In this document: positions 41,546-50,112 of the stretch, one piece after another
How the letters are laid out: every line of letters begins with the position of its first letter
Numbering within the stretch: the stretch's first letter is position 1
From: Planosporangium mesophilum
GTDB taxonomy: Bacteria; Actinomycetota; Actinomycetes; Mycobacteriales; Micromonosporaceae
Reading direction: 5' to 3'
NCBI RefSeq assembly: GCF_016863255.1
Contig: NZ_BOON01000024.1
Coordinates: 62,001 to 126,000, forward strand
DNA length: 64,000 nucleotides
The notes under the pieces: generated by a model
Database searches by the model: none
The model's input: only the letters and a program-made list of their open reading frames with translations
Told to the model about the DNA's origin: nothing
Translations under genes and position numbers: made by a program

Positions 41546-41635
41546 GTGCAAGACCCCGTCGCCCCATTACTCTCGCGGGTTTCCCATCGCACCACGTATG
41601 TGCCCTGGACCGGTCGGTCCGAAACGGGTCCGTGA
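41546..41635 (+). CDS. 29-codon ORF directly behind the riboswitch
   Basis: AAGGAG (41532-41536) is spaced for the GTG of VQDPVAPLLSRVSHRTTYV; an ATG at 41541 in another frame would give a 43-residue product. It may be a leader peptide or a remnant of the original riboswitch-controlled gene. 41636-41926 has no further gene; it contains the dyad CTGCCG-TCACGTGA near 41740-41762. Confidence 0.35.
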   Translation: MQDPVAPLLSRVSHRTTYVPWTGRSETGP

Positions 41636-41926
41636 CCTGGTCCGCTCATTCGGACCAACAGCCTCCGGGTGAGGCGGTCACCAATCTGGCCCGTCGCCGT
41701 CGTCGCGGCAGTGCCTTGCGCCCGCTCTAGCGGACCGGTCTGCCGTCACGTGACGCGGCAGCCGTAGCCGCGAGCGTGGCAGCCGGTGATCCCTCACGCC
41801 GCCGCACCGCGCGTCCTCCGGTTTCTGCCGGTCGACCCGTCACCGCGGCGATCCCGTCGTTGAAAAACGGTCAGCCGACCGGCGCATGCCGATCGGCAGA
41901 CCTGGCACACCCGTGGAGACCTTGAA

Positions 41927-42793
41927 TTGAAGCCCCGACGTACCCGCAACAAGTTCAGGCACGCCGCAGCCCCCCGCGTCCCTCGGGCGCTGGTCACCTC
42001 GGCCGCCGTGCTCGCCGCGGCCGCCACCACCGGCATCCTGTTGAGCGAACCGTCCGTTCACGCGGCGCCCAGCGCCGCCCGCGTCTCCGTGGTGGACACG
42101 GTCCGCGACAATCCCGGTACGGTCGGGCGTGGCGGACTCGCCGCGGCGCCCGCGCCGGGCACCGCCGGCCAGACGGTGAAGCCGGCCCGTCCGGCGCCGA
42201 CGGCGCCGGCAACGGCGACGCAGGCGGCACCGCCGCCGGCCCCACCCTCGGCCCCGCCGACGCCGGCCGCCCCGCCGGCCCCGCCGTCCATGAAGGAGCT
42301 GGCCTACCAGTACGAGGCGCAGCCGAACTTCTACTACTGCGGCCCGGCGTCGACGCGGATCGCCCTGACCGCCCGCGGCAAGGTCGTCAGCCAGGACCTG
42401 GCCGCCCGCGAGTTGCGGACCACGACGGGCGGGACGGACTCCGCCGAGGACACGACGCGCGCGCTGAACGGCATCCTCGGTACCGACTTCTACAAGACCC
42501 GGTCCATTCCCGGCCCCGCGGCCACCCCGGCCCAGATGGACCAGCTGCAGGCCGACGTCGTCCACGCCATCAGCAACGGGTACGCCATGGTGGCCAACGT
42601 CGTCGGCTCGGCCACGGACATGGCCGGTGGCGGGCACAGCTACGGCGGGGGCCACTACGTGGCCGTCGTCGGCTACAAGGACGACGGTCGGGCCGTGAAG
42701 ATCGCCGACCCGGCCAACCCCGCCAACAGCAGCTACTGGGTCACCACCATCAACATGGCCCAGTGGATGGTCAACCGGGGCTACTCGTACTGA
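41927..42793 (+). CDS. secreted C39-like papain-fold protein
   Basis: 288 residues from a TTG with GTGGAG upstream. Signal sequence (RALVTSAAVLAAAATTGILL), Pro/Ala-rich linker and a C-terminal domain starting YQYEAQPNFYYCGPASTRIAL. The catalytic-type Cys in YYCGPAS and the late GGHYVAVVGYKDD His match the peptidase C39-like family. The upstream c-di-AMP riboswitch and secretion point to the cell wall or outside. Confidence 0.82.
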   Translation: MKPRRTRNKFRHAAAPRVPRALVTSAAVLAAAATTGILLSEPSVHAAPSAARVSVVDTVRDNPGTVGRGGLAAAPAPGTAGQTVKPARPAPTAPATATQAAPPPAPPSAPPTPAAPPAPPSMKELAYQYEAQPNFYYCGPASTRIALTARGKVVSQDLAARELRTTTGGTDSAEDTTRALNGILGTDFYKTRSIPGPAATPAQMDQLQADVVHAISNGYAMVANVVGSATDMAGGGHSYGGGHYVAVVGYKDDGRAVKIADPANPANSSYWVTTINMAQWMVNRGYSY

Positions 42794-42813
42794 CCTCGCA
42801 TACCGGGTGCGTC

Positions 42814-42848
42814 ACGGCCCGGCGGCGCATCGTGCGCCGCCGGGCCGT
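42814..42848. terminator. terminator between C39-like and CaCA genes
   Basis: 16-bp arms (ACGGCCCGGCGGCGCA and complement) with a TCG loop, followed by TTTC. Serves both convergent genes. Confidence 0.88.
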
Positions 42849-42860
42849 TTCAGTCGATCC

Positions 42861-43961
42861 TCAGGTGAGGATCGGTACGAGGCACGCGGCGAAGGCGGCG
42901 TAGAAAAGCGCGGCCGTGGACAGGGTCCAGGCGTTGAACTTCCGGGTACGCAGCAGCACCAGCAGGTACCCGATCGCGACCATCGTGGCGATGCCGGACA
43001 GCAGCAGCGGAGAGTCGAACCGCCACGGGGTGAAGAGCAGGCCCAGGCCGCTGGGCACGGTCGCCTGGATCATCATGGCGCCGGAGATGTTCGCCAGGGC
43101 CAGGGGAGTCTTGCCCTGGCGGACCCAGATGATGGCGTTCATGATCTCGGGCAGCTCGGTGGCGATCGGCGACAGCAGCAGCGCGGTCACCGTCGCCGAC
43201 AGCCCGAGCATCGGCCCGACGGCGTCGAGCTGGTGCACGAACAGCTGCGACGCGCCGAAGATGACCACCAGGGTGGCCAGGGTCTGGGTGACCACGGCCC
43301 AGGTCGCGGGCTTGGCGCGGCGGCGCTGCAGCAGCAGCGGTGCGAGCTCCTCGCCGTCGCCGTCGCCGTGCTCGCCGCCGCCGCGCATCTCCCGCCAGAA
43401 GTACACCGCATAGGCGGCGAAGAACAGCAGCCCCAGCCACGGCTTGAACGCGAACGCCACCAGCCCGAGGGCCACCTTCACGACGAAGATCGCCAGGAAC
43501 CACCGCTGGTCGCGGGCCAGCTTGCCGGGATCGCCGATGCCGTCGCCGAGGTGAGACCCGCCGGTACCCGCAACGCCGGCAGGGCCGGGCGACCCGCCGG
43601 AGCCGGTTGACCCGGTGGTGCCGGCCATCGCCGGTACGGCGGTCCTCGCGGCGGCCGTCTTACGCCGTCGCGTCCACATCATCACGCCGGTCACGCCGTA
43701 CGCGACGGTCGCCAGCGCCAGCGGACCGCCCATCGCGGCGCCCACCCCGATGTCCTTCTGGGCTTCGCCGGAGCCGAAGACGACGGCCACGAACGTGACG
43801 ACGCTCTCCGGCAGGGCGGTACCGAACGCGGCCAGGATCGTACCGACGGCGAGCGGTCCCACCTTGAGCCGCTGGCCGAGCCACTCCACGGCGTTGACGA
43901 ACCACTCGCACGACAGGTAGATCACCGCCGCGCAGACGATCAGCAGTACAAAATGGATCAC
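42861..43961 (-). CDS. CaCA-family cation exchanger
   Basis: 366 residues from a GTG. Two copies of the alpha-repeat, GTILAAFGTALPESVVTFVAVVFGS and LLLSPIATELPEIMNAIIWV, with the characteristic acidic residue in each. A Gly/Ser/Thr-rich cytoplasmic loop divides the halves. Ca2+ or Na+ exchange at the membrane. No ribosome site is strong. Confidence 0.88.
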   Translation of the reverse strand: MIHFVLLIVCAAVIYLSCEWFVNAVEWLGQRLKVGPLAVGTILAAFGTALPESVVTFVAVVFGSGEAQKDIGVGAAMGGPLALATVAYGVTGVMMWTRRRKTAAARTAVPAMAGTTGSTGSGGSPGPAGVAGTGGSHLGDGIGDPGKLARDQRWFLAIFVVKVALGLVAFAFKPWLGLLFFAAYAVYFWREMRGGGEHGDGDGEELAPLLLQRRRAKPATWAVVTQTLATLVVIFGASQLFVHQLDAVGPMLGLSATVTALLLSPIATELPEIMNAIIWVRQGKTPLALANISGAMMIQATVPSGLGLLFTPWRFDSPLLLSGIATMVAIGYLLVLLRTRKFNAWTLSTAALFYAAFAACLVPILT

Positions 43962-44264
43962 GGGTCTGGTCTTCTTTCCCGCACCACGCGGGGAAGCCGT
44001 GCCCGGAGAAACCGTACCGAGACCTCGACCCCGCCATGACGCGCACGTCACCTATGGGTCGAAGGTCTCGTCCACCCCGGGGGCCGGGGCCCGGCCACCG
44101 GGAGCCCACTAGGGTTCCAGCATGTCGACGACCGGCGAAGGACTACTCCCCTTCAGGTCAGCAGCCTATCAGGCTCACCGGCGTGGATCACGGTAAAAGA
44201 CGATCTCGGATGCGACGGCGGCCACACTCCCGATCGTCGGTGCTTCTGGACACGCTCGGTAGCA

Positions 44265-44283
44265 TTAGCTTAGGCTCTCCTAA
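44265..44283 (+). promoter_or_regulatory. IdeR/DtxR-type iron box
   Basis: TTAGCTTAGGCTCTCCTAA matches the actinobacterial iron box TTAGGTTAGGCTAACCTAA at 16 of 19 positions. It is 29 bases before the periplasmic-type binding protein ATG, the expected place for repression under iron-replete conditions. Confidence 0.82.
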
Positions 44284-44311
44284 CCAAGGTTGTCCTTACT
44301 TAGGGAGCTCG

Positions 44312-45352
44312 ATGCGCAAGGGTAGACGACGGGTACTGGCGATTGTGGCTGCCCTGGCGGTTGCGCCGGGCCTGGCGGCGTGCGGCGGCTCGGACAAGTC
44401 CGGGTCGGCGGGCTCCCCGGAGAAGGCCACGCTCACCCTGTACAACGCGCAGCACGAGCCGATGATGAAAGAGCTGGTCGACGGCTTCACCAAGGAGACC
44501 GGCATCAAGGTCAACTTCCGGAACGGCAAAGATTCGGAGATGGCCAACCAGATCGTCCAGGAGGGCGCCGCGTCGCCGGCCGACGTTTTCGTCACCGAGA
44601 ACTCCCCGGCGATGACGCTCGTCGACAGCAAGGGCGGTTTCGCCAAGCTCGACGACGCGACCCTGGCGCAGGTACCGAAGCAGTATGTGCCGTCCACCGG
44701 CAACTGGATGGGCTTCGCCTCCCGCTCGACGGTGTTCGCGTACAACTCCAAGCAGCTCACCAAGGAGCAGTTGCCGGCGTCCATCATGGACATCACGCAG
44801 CCGCAGTGGAAGGGCAAGATCGGCGTCGCCGCGGCCGGCGCTGACTTCCAGGCGATCGTGAGTGCCGTGCTCGCGGTGAAGGGCGAGGCCGCGACGGCCG
44901 AGTGGCTCAAGGGGCTCAAGGCCAACGCGAAGGTCTACCGGGGCAACGGTGCGGTGATGAAGGCCGTCAACGACGGTGAGATCTCCGGCGGCGTCATTTA
45001 CCACTACTACTGGGTCAACGACCGGGCCGAGTCGGGCGCCAACAGCGCCAACACCGAACTGCACTACTTCGGTAACTCCGATCCCGGCGCCTTCGTCAGC
45101 GTCTCCGGCGCCGGCGTGCTCAAGGCCAGCAAGCACCAGGCCGAGGCCCGGCAGCTCGTGAAGTACCTGACCGGCAAGAACGGCCAGAAGATCCTCGCCG
45201 ACGGCAAGTCCGGGGAGTACTCCATCTCGGCCGAGGTGCCCACCAACCCCAAGCTCAAGCCGCTCGGTGAGCTCAACGCGCCGGAGCTGGACGTCGCCAA
45301 GCTCAACGGGCCGAAGGTGGTCGAGCTGATGCAGCAGGCGGGTCTGCTCTGA
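44312..45352 (+). CDS. iron(III) ABC transporter substrate-binding lipoprotein
   Basis: 346 residues with a lipobox (GLAACGG), then LTLYNAQHEPMMKELVDGFTKETGIKV, SPADVFVTENSPAM and GNGAVMKAVNDGEISGGVIYHYYW, the FbpA/FutA pattern. Two Tyr residues near IYHYYW are the usual iron ligands. First gene of an importer operon under the iron box. Confidence 0.92.
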   Translation: MRKGRRRVLAIVAALAVAPGLAACGGSDKSGSAGSPEKATLTLYNAQHEPMMKELVDGFTKETGIKVNFRNGKDSEMANQIVQEGAASPADVFVTENSPAMTLVDSKGGFAKLDDATLAQVPKQYVPSTGNWMGFASRSTVFAYNSKQLTKEQLPASIMDITQPQWKGKIGVAAAGADFQAIVSAVLAVKGEAATAEWLKGLKANAKVYRGNGAVMKAVNDGEISGGVIYHYYWVNDRAESGANSANTELHYFGNSDPGAFVSVSGAGVLKASKHQAEARQLVKYLTGKNGQKILADGKSGEYSISAEVPTNPKLKPLGELNAPELDVAKLNGPKVVELMQQAGLL

Positions 45353-45378
45353 GCATCCTCACCACCCGTACCGCCGGG

Positions 45379-46905
45379 GTGGGGCGCCGCGTCGCGGCGT
45401 ACCCACCCCTGCTGCTCGCCGCGTGCGTCCTCGTCGCGCTCGTCGCCGCCATCCCGCTGGCCTTCGTCGTCGGGTACACGGTCAGTACGGGCTGGGACGA
45501 GGCGTGGCGGTTGCTGGTACGCCCCCGCATCGGTGAGCTGCTGGTCAACACGGCCCGACTCACGCTGGGCTGCATGGTGCTCACCGCCGTCCTGGGTACC
45601 GGGGCGGCCTGGCTGGTCGAGCGCACCACGCTGCCCGGCCGCCGGATCTGGAACGCCCTGCTGGCCGCGCCGCTGGCAGTCCCCGCCTTCGTGACCAGCT
45701 TCGGTTGGGTGTCGCTCACCCCGGCGGTCGAGGGGTACTGGGGCGCCCTGCTCATCGTCACCGTGTCGTACTACCCGCTGGTCTTCCTGCCCGCGGCGGC
45801 GGCGCTGCGGGGCCTCGACCCGGCGCTGGAGGAGACCGCCCGTGCCCTCGGCCACGGACCGTGGCGCACCTTCCTGCGGGTGGTGCTGCCGCAGCTGCGC
45901 CCGGCCGTGCTCGGCGGCTCGCTGCTGGTCGGGCTGCACCTGCTCGCCGAGTTCGGCGCGCTGCAGATGCTGCGGTACCCGACCTTCACCACCGCGATCT
46001 TCGACCAGTACGAGTCGGCGTTCAACGCGCCGGCGGCCAACATGCTGGCCACCGTCCTGGTGCTGTGCTGCGCGCTCCTGCTCACGGCCGAGCTGCGGCT
46101 GCGCGGGCGGCGCCGGTACGCGCGGGTGGGGCGCGGCGCCGCCCGGAGCCTCGAACCCGTACGGCTGCGGGGCTGGACCGCACCCGCCCTGGTGGCCCTG
46201 TTCGCCGTCGTGGCGCTCGCCCTCGGGGTACCGATGGGCAGCCTGGTGCACTGGCTGGTCGTCGGTGCGTCCACCGCCTTCCCGGTCGCGTCCCTGGTGA
46301 CGACCGCCGCCACGTCCATCGGCCTGGGGCTGCTGGCGGCGCTGCTCACCACGGCGCTCGCACTTCCGGTCGCGTGGCTGTCCGTCCGGTACCGCGGGAG
46401 CGTCAGCACGCTGCTGGAGCGCAGCACGTACGTGGCGAACGCCCTGCCCGGCATCGTCGTCGCGCTGGCGCTGATCACGGTGTCGATCCGGTTCGTGCCG
46501 TCGGCGTATCAGACGACCGGGGTCCTGCTGGTCGGGTACGCCATCCTCTTCCTGCCGCGGGCGATGGTGAGCGCCCGGGCGGCGATCGCCCAGGCGCCGC
46601 CGGTCCTCGAGGACGTCGCGCACTCCCTGGGTACCCGGGGCGCGACGACGCTGCGGCGGGTGATCCTGCCCCTCATCGCGCCGGGTGTCGGCGCCGGCGC
46701 CGCGCTGGTGTTCCTCGCGGTCGTCACCGAGCTCACCGCTACGCTGCTGCTGGCGCCGATCGGAACGCGGACCCTGGCCACCGAGTTCTGGAGCCACTCC
46801 AGCGACATCGCCTACGGCGCCGCCGCTCCGTACGCCGCCCTCATGGTGGCCATCTCGGCGCCGGCCACCTACCTGCTCACCCGACGCACGAGGAACACCT
46901 CATGA
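45379..46905 (+). CDS. iron(III) ABC transporter permease, fused double-domain
   Basis: 508 residues from a GTG, with about twelve helices and two EAA-type loops (EETARALGHGPWRTFLRVVLP and LEDVAHSLGTRGATTLRRVILP), as in FbpB/FutB. It follows the binding protein after 26 bases. No better start is seen. Confidence 0.92.
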   Translation: MGRRVAAYPPLLLAACVLVALVAAIPLAFVVGYTVSTGWDEAWRLLVRPRIGELLVNTARLTLGCMVLTAVLGTGAAWLVERTTLPGRRIWNALLAAPLAVPAFVTSFGWVSLTPAVEGYWGALLIVTVSYYPLVFLPAAAALRGLDPALEETARALGHGPWRTFLRVVLPQLRPAVLGGSLLVGLHLLAEFGALQMLRYPTFTTAIFDQYESAFNAPAANMLATVLVLCCALLLTAELRLRGRRRYARVGRGAARSLEPVRLRGWTAPALVALFAVVALALGVPMGSLVHWLVVGASTAFPVASLVTTAATSIGLGLLAALLTTALALPVAWLSVRYRGSVSTLLERSTYVANALPGIVVALALITVSIRFVPSAYQTTGVLLVGYAILFLPRAMVSARAAIAQAPPVLEDVAHSLGTRGATTLRRVILPLIAPGVGAGAALVFLAVVTELTATLLLAPIGTRTLATEFWSHSSDIAYGAAAPYAALMVAISAPATYLLTRRTRNTS

Positions 46906-47960
46906 CCGCACTGGCCATCCGTCAGGTCACCAAGAGCTTCGGTCCCGTCTCCGCGCTGACCGGGGTCGACCTCGACGTACCCGCCCAGAGCTTCACGGCG
47001 GTGCTCGGCCCGTCCGGCTGCGGCAAGACCACGCTGCTGCGGTTGATCGCCGGCTTCGCCGCCCCGGACGGCGGCACCATCGCCTTCGGTGACCAGCAGG
47101 TGGCCGGCCCCGGAGTCTTCGTACCGCCGCAGCGCCGGCAGGTCGGGTACGTACCCCAGGAGGGCGCCCTCTTCCCGCACCTCGACGTCGCCGCCAACAT
47201 CACGTTCGGCCTGCCCCGGGCCGCCCGCCGCTCCGGCGAACGCCTGGCCGAACTGCTCGACCTCGTCGAACTCGGCCGTGACGTCGCCACGCGGTACCCG
47301 CACGAACTCTCCGGCGGCCAGCAGCAGCGGGTCGCGCTGGCCCGGGCGCTCGCGCCGAAGCCGTCCATCGTCCTGCTCGACGAGCCGTTCTCGTCGCTGG
47401 ACGCCGCGCTGCGGCTGGGTACCGCCCGCGCTGTGGCGCAGGCGCTGCGGGCCGCGAACGCCACCGCCGTCCTGGTCACCCACGACCAGGACGAGGCGCT
47501 GTCCCTGGCCGACCAGGTCGCTGTCATGCGGAGCGGCCGGCTGGTCCAGGCGGCCGCCCCGGACGTCGTCTACGCCAGCCCCGCCGACCCGGCGGTGGCC
47601 GCGTTCGTCGGCGCCGCGGTGCTGCTGCCGGGGACGGTCCGGGGCGGGACGGCGGACTGCGCGCTGGGTGCCGTCGCCGTCGCGCCCGGCGCCGTCGAGG
47701 GCGCCGCGCACCTGCTCATCCGGCCCGAGCAGATCCGGATCCTGGCCGGCTCCGACGCGGTGCCTGCCGCTGAGGGCGTGCTCGCCCGCGTCGGAGAGGT
47801 CGCCTACTTCGGCCACGACGCGACCGTACGGCTTCAGCTGGAACCGTCCGGCCCGGAGGTGGTCGCCCGCGTCATGGGTACCCGTACCCCCGCGGCAGGG
47901 GAGCGGGTGCGGCTCGCCGTGGACGGCGTCGCGGCAGCCTTCCCCGCCAACGGCCACTGA
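46902..47960 (+). CDS. iron(III) ABC transporter ATP-binding protein
   Basis: 352 residues. Walker A GPSGCGKTTLL, signature LSGGQQQRVALARAL, Walker B IVLLDEPFSSLD and H-loop VTHDQDEALS, with a C-terminal TOBE-like region (LLIRPEQIRI). It overlaps the permease by 4 bases (ATGA). FbpC-type. Confidence 0.93.
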   Translation: MTALAIRQVTKSFGPVSALTGVDLDVPAQSFTAVLGPSGCGKTTLLRLIAGFAAPDGGTIAFGDQQVAGPGVFVPPQRRQVGYVPQEGALFPHLDVAANITFGLPRAARRSGERLAELLDLVELGRDVATRYPHELSGGQQQRVALARALAPKPSIVLLDEPFSSLDAALRLGTARAVAQALRAANATAVLVTHDQDEALSLADQVAVMRSGRLVQAAAPDVVYASPADPAVAAFVGAAVLLPGTVRGGTADCALGAVAVAPGAVEGAAHLLIRPEQIRILAGSDAVPAAEGVLARVGEVAYFGHDATVRLQLEPSGPEVVARVMGTRTPAAGERVRLAVDGVAAAFPANGH

Positions 47961-48101
47961 CCCCTGCCGGTCGCCGCGCCGATCACGATCCCGATGGTCC
48001 GTCGTCGAGGATCCTCCGCATGACGCCTCCCCGTCTCGGTGCGCTGCCACGTGCGCGGTCTCTCGACCGAAGGGGTTTCTCCGCCGAACGCCGGTACGGA
48101 C

Positions 48102-48115
48102 GGGACCTTCGGCTC
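48102..48115 (+). promoter_or_regulatory. dormancy (DevR/DosR)-like box
   Basis: GGGACCTTCGGCTC differs at two positions from the DosR-type core GGGACTTTCGGCCC. It lies 66 bases before the small membrane protein start. No DevR gene is in the window. Confidence 0.4.
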
Positions 48116-48180
48116 TTCCGCCCGTAGATCCTGCGGACAAGGGTGGTTCAGGACCCGGGACGCCGGGGGAGGTGATCGAC

Positions 48181-48492
48181 GTGGTGTTCGTCGTCTTCTT
48201 GATCGTGCTCGCGCTGCTGCTGGCGACCGTCGACGTCGCACCGTCCGTCGGCCGCTGGTTCGCCCGGTCACGGGCCCGGCGTGCCGCCCGGCGGCTGTCG
48301 TCGGAGGGGGCGGACGCCGCCGCCGTGGTCGCCACGGGTACCGCCAACAGTGACCGGGCGGAGGCCGTACTCGTCGCGGCCCTGCTCATGGGCCGACTGT
48401 CGCCGGCGCAGTACCGGTCGGCGATGGCCGATCTCGCGGCACGGGACGCGCTACGCCGTCCACTGGTTGTGCCACCCGACCGCGAGATGTGA
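48181..48492 (+). CDS. small membrane protein with SHOCT-like tail
   Basis: 103 residues from a GTG, with GGGGGAGG 8 bases upstream. One membrane helix at the start (FVVFLIVLALLLATVDVA), then a basic linker RARRAARR, then LLMGRLSPAQYRSAMADLA, resembling a SHOCT domain. A GTG at 48172 is also in frame. Its stop lies 42 bases inside the convergent universal stress gene. Confidence 0.6.
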   Translation: MVFVVFLIVLALLLATVDVAPSVGRWFARSRARRAARRLSSEGADAAAVVATGTANSDRAEAVLVAALLMGRLSPAQYRSAMADLAARDALRRPLVVPPDREM

Positions 48493-49599
48493 CTCCGCGA
48501 GATGCGACGCCGCATGGTGTGACCCGTGCGGGTACGGGGCCGGGGGTGCCACGGCCGACAGTCGGGTGCGTCTGCGGTCCGTCGCGAACCCCGCGCCGGC
48601 CGCCACCGTCCGGCGCGGATTCGGCCGGGGGTGGGCATGGGCGTGTGCCACGAGCACCGGGCACTGTGCCCGGTGGATCAGTGCTCGGCTGACCGAGCCG
48701 GGTAGCAGGCTGGTACACGCGGTGCGGCCCCGGCAGCCGACCACCACCAGGGGCGCGGAGGCGGAGGCGGCCACGAACGCGGACACCACGTCCGGGGCGT
48801 ACATCGGCTCGGACACCACCGCCACCTCCGGGTACCGGTCGGGCCAGCCGTCCAGAGCCTCCGCGATGAGCTCGGCCGAGCAGGCCTGCGCCGTCCCGAC
48901 GGTGTACTTGCCGCCCTCGTCCGTCTCGGCCGCTGCCCGCGGGCCGATGCAGTGCACGTTCACCGCCCGTACCGGCACCCCGCGCAGCATCGCCTGTTCG
49001 AACGCGAGCGGTACGGCGGCGTCGCTGTGTTCGGAGCCGTCGAGCCCCACGAGGATCGGCCGGTGCGCATCCGTCCCATGGTCGCAGTCGGCATGGTCGC
49101 AGGCGGCATGGTCGCAGGCGACGCGGGCGTGCGCGACGAGTACCGGGCAGTGCGAGTGGGTCACGACCCGGTCGTTCAACCACCGGCCCAGGAGGTTGTC
49201 GTAGCCGCCCGTGTGCCGGGGACCGACGACGACCAGGGCGGCGTCGTAGGACTGCTCGACGAGGACGTCGGCGAGGGCGCCGCGGTTCGCGGCGGGGTAC
49301 GCGGTGGTGGTCATCACCAGGGTGGGGAAGCGCTCGCGCAGGCGTTCGACCGTCTGCGCGAGGATCGACCGGGAACTCGCGGCCGGGTACCGGCAGCAGG
49401 CCAGTCGCAGGGGGAGGTGGAACCGGTACGCCTCGGCGGCGGCCGTCTCGGCGGCGACCATGCCGTCCTGTAGATCGGCTCTGTCCTGTAGATGGGCTCT
49501 GTCCGGTAGATCGGCCCGTGGGTCGGCACCGTCCCCTGGATCGGCGCCGTCGCACGAGTCGATGCCGACGAGCACCGGCCGCCGCGCCCGGGTGACCAT
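48451..49599 (-). CDS. tandem universal stress protein
   Basis: 382 residues, two UspA domains: about 1-160 (PVLVGIDS to HCPVLVAHAR) and about 175-330 (PILVGLDGSEHSDAAVPLA to LIHRAQCPVLVAH). Second domain carries VVVGCRGRTAC and the ATP-binding G-x2-G-x9-G type loop around GSVSRAL. Three short repeats expand the N-terminal linker, the interdomain linker and the C-tail (ACDHA and SHLA repeats). GGAGG is 6 bases before the ATG. Convergent overlap with the small membrane gene. Confidence 0.88.
   Translation of the reverse strand: MVTRARRPVLVGIDSCDGADPGDGADPRADLPDRAHLQDRADLQDGMVAAETAAAEAYRFHLPLRLACCRYPAASSRSILAQTVERLRERFPTLVMTTTAYPAANRGALADVLVEQSYDAALVVVGPRHTGGYDNLLGRWLNDRVVTHSHCPVLVAHARVACDHAACDHADCDHGTDAHRPILVGLDGSEHSDAAVPLAFEQAMLRGVPVRAVNVHCIGPRAAAETDEGGKYTVGTAQACSAELIAEALDGWPDRYPEVAVVSEPMYAPDVVSAFVAASASAPLVVVGCRGRTACTSLLPGSVSRALIHRAQCPVLVAHAHAHPRPNPRRTVAAGAGFATDRRRTRLSAVAPPAPYPHGSHHAASHLAESHLAVGWHNQWTA
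48481..48525 (+). repeat. three 15-bp repeats at the USP C-terminus
   Basis: CGCGAGATGTGACTC, CGCGAGATGCGACGC and CGCATGGTGTGACCC; on the minus strand they encode SHLA-type pentapeptides. The stop of the small membrane protein lies in the first unit. Confidence 0.6.
49081..49125 (+). repeat. three 15-bp repeats between the USP domains
   Basis: GTCGCAGTCGGCATG, GTCGCAGGCGGCATG and GTCGCAGGCGACGCG, encoding ACDHA-type pentapeptides in the interdomain linker. Confidence 0.7.
49467..49520 (+). repeat. three 18-bp repeats in the USP N-terminal linker
   Basis: CCTGTAGATCGGCTCTGT, CCTGTAGATGGGCTCTGT and CCGGTAGATCGGCCCGTG, encoding RADLPD/RAHLQD/RADLQD hexapeptides before the first UspA domain's core. 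Confidence 0.7.
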
Positions 49600-49650
49600 G
49601 ACACACCTCCGTGACACCTCCAGCCTGTGGCGGATGCGGCAGGGTCGGCA

Positions 49651-49664
49651 GGGGCGAACGTCCC
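49651..49664 (-). promoter_or_regulatory. dormancy-like box upstream of USP
   Basis: On the minus strand GGGACGTTCGCCCC, two mismatches to GGGACTTTCGGCCC, 52 bases before the USP ATG. Confidence 0.4.
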
Positions 49665-49928
49665 GGGCCCGGGGACGGGCGCCCCATCGGATGCCGCTCG
49701 TCAGGCGCGCGGATATGTGGAATGTCGGTGGCGGTCCACTGTGTACGAGTGCACGTGACGACCTACGAGGCGAATCTTCCTCCGCCGGTATTGTCCGGAT
49801 CAGGTGCATGGGATCGCCGGATGGCACGTCGGCTCATCGGCCTCTCAGCTCAACTGTCCACCAGTTGGGCTCTCCCGCTCGTCCCGTAGGCCTGCTCCAA
49901 GCACACTCCGGAGGTCCCGAGGCCGGCA

Positions 49929-49941
49929 GGGCCGAAAGTCC
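49929..49941 (-). promoter_or_regulatory. dormancy-like box, distal
   Basis: GGGCCGAAAGTCC on the plus strand is the complement of GGACTTTCGGCCC, an exact match to 13 bases of the DosR-type core. It is in the 513-base gap 49600-50112, which has no gene. Confidence 0.45.
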
Positions 49942-50112
49942 TGTCGTCGACAGGGCCATTCGCCCTCATCAGGAGAATGCGAGTACATCGCGGGATTCAT
50001 CACCATCTGTACGAGTGGTCGCACTCCAGGCGCCGACGGGGCCCTCTCGCCGTGGTGCCGGTGCGGTACTGTCCCGCCGGTTCGACCTATTAGACCCAAG
50101 GGGAGTGGTCTC

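Noticed and set aside
41863-41881. CGGTC-GGCT-GACCG followed by T5 on the minus strand, terminator-like
   Set aside because: No minus-strand gene ends near it; the stem is only 5 bp and it lies in the leader of a plus-strand gene.
48481-49520. minisatellites considered as CRISPR or as sequencing errors
   Set aside because: In frame, no spacers, unit lengths multiples of three, and located in protein linkers.
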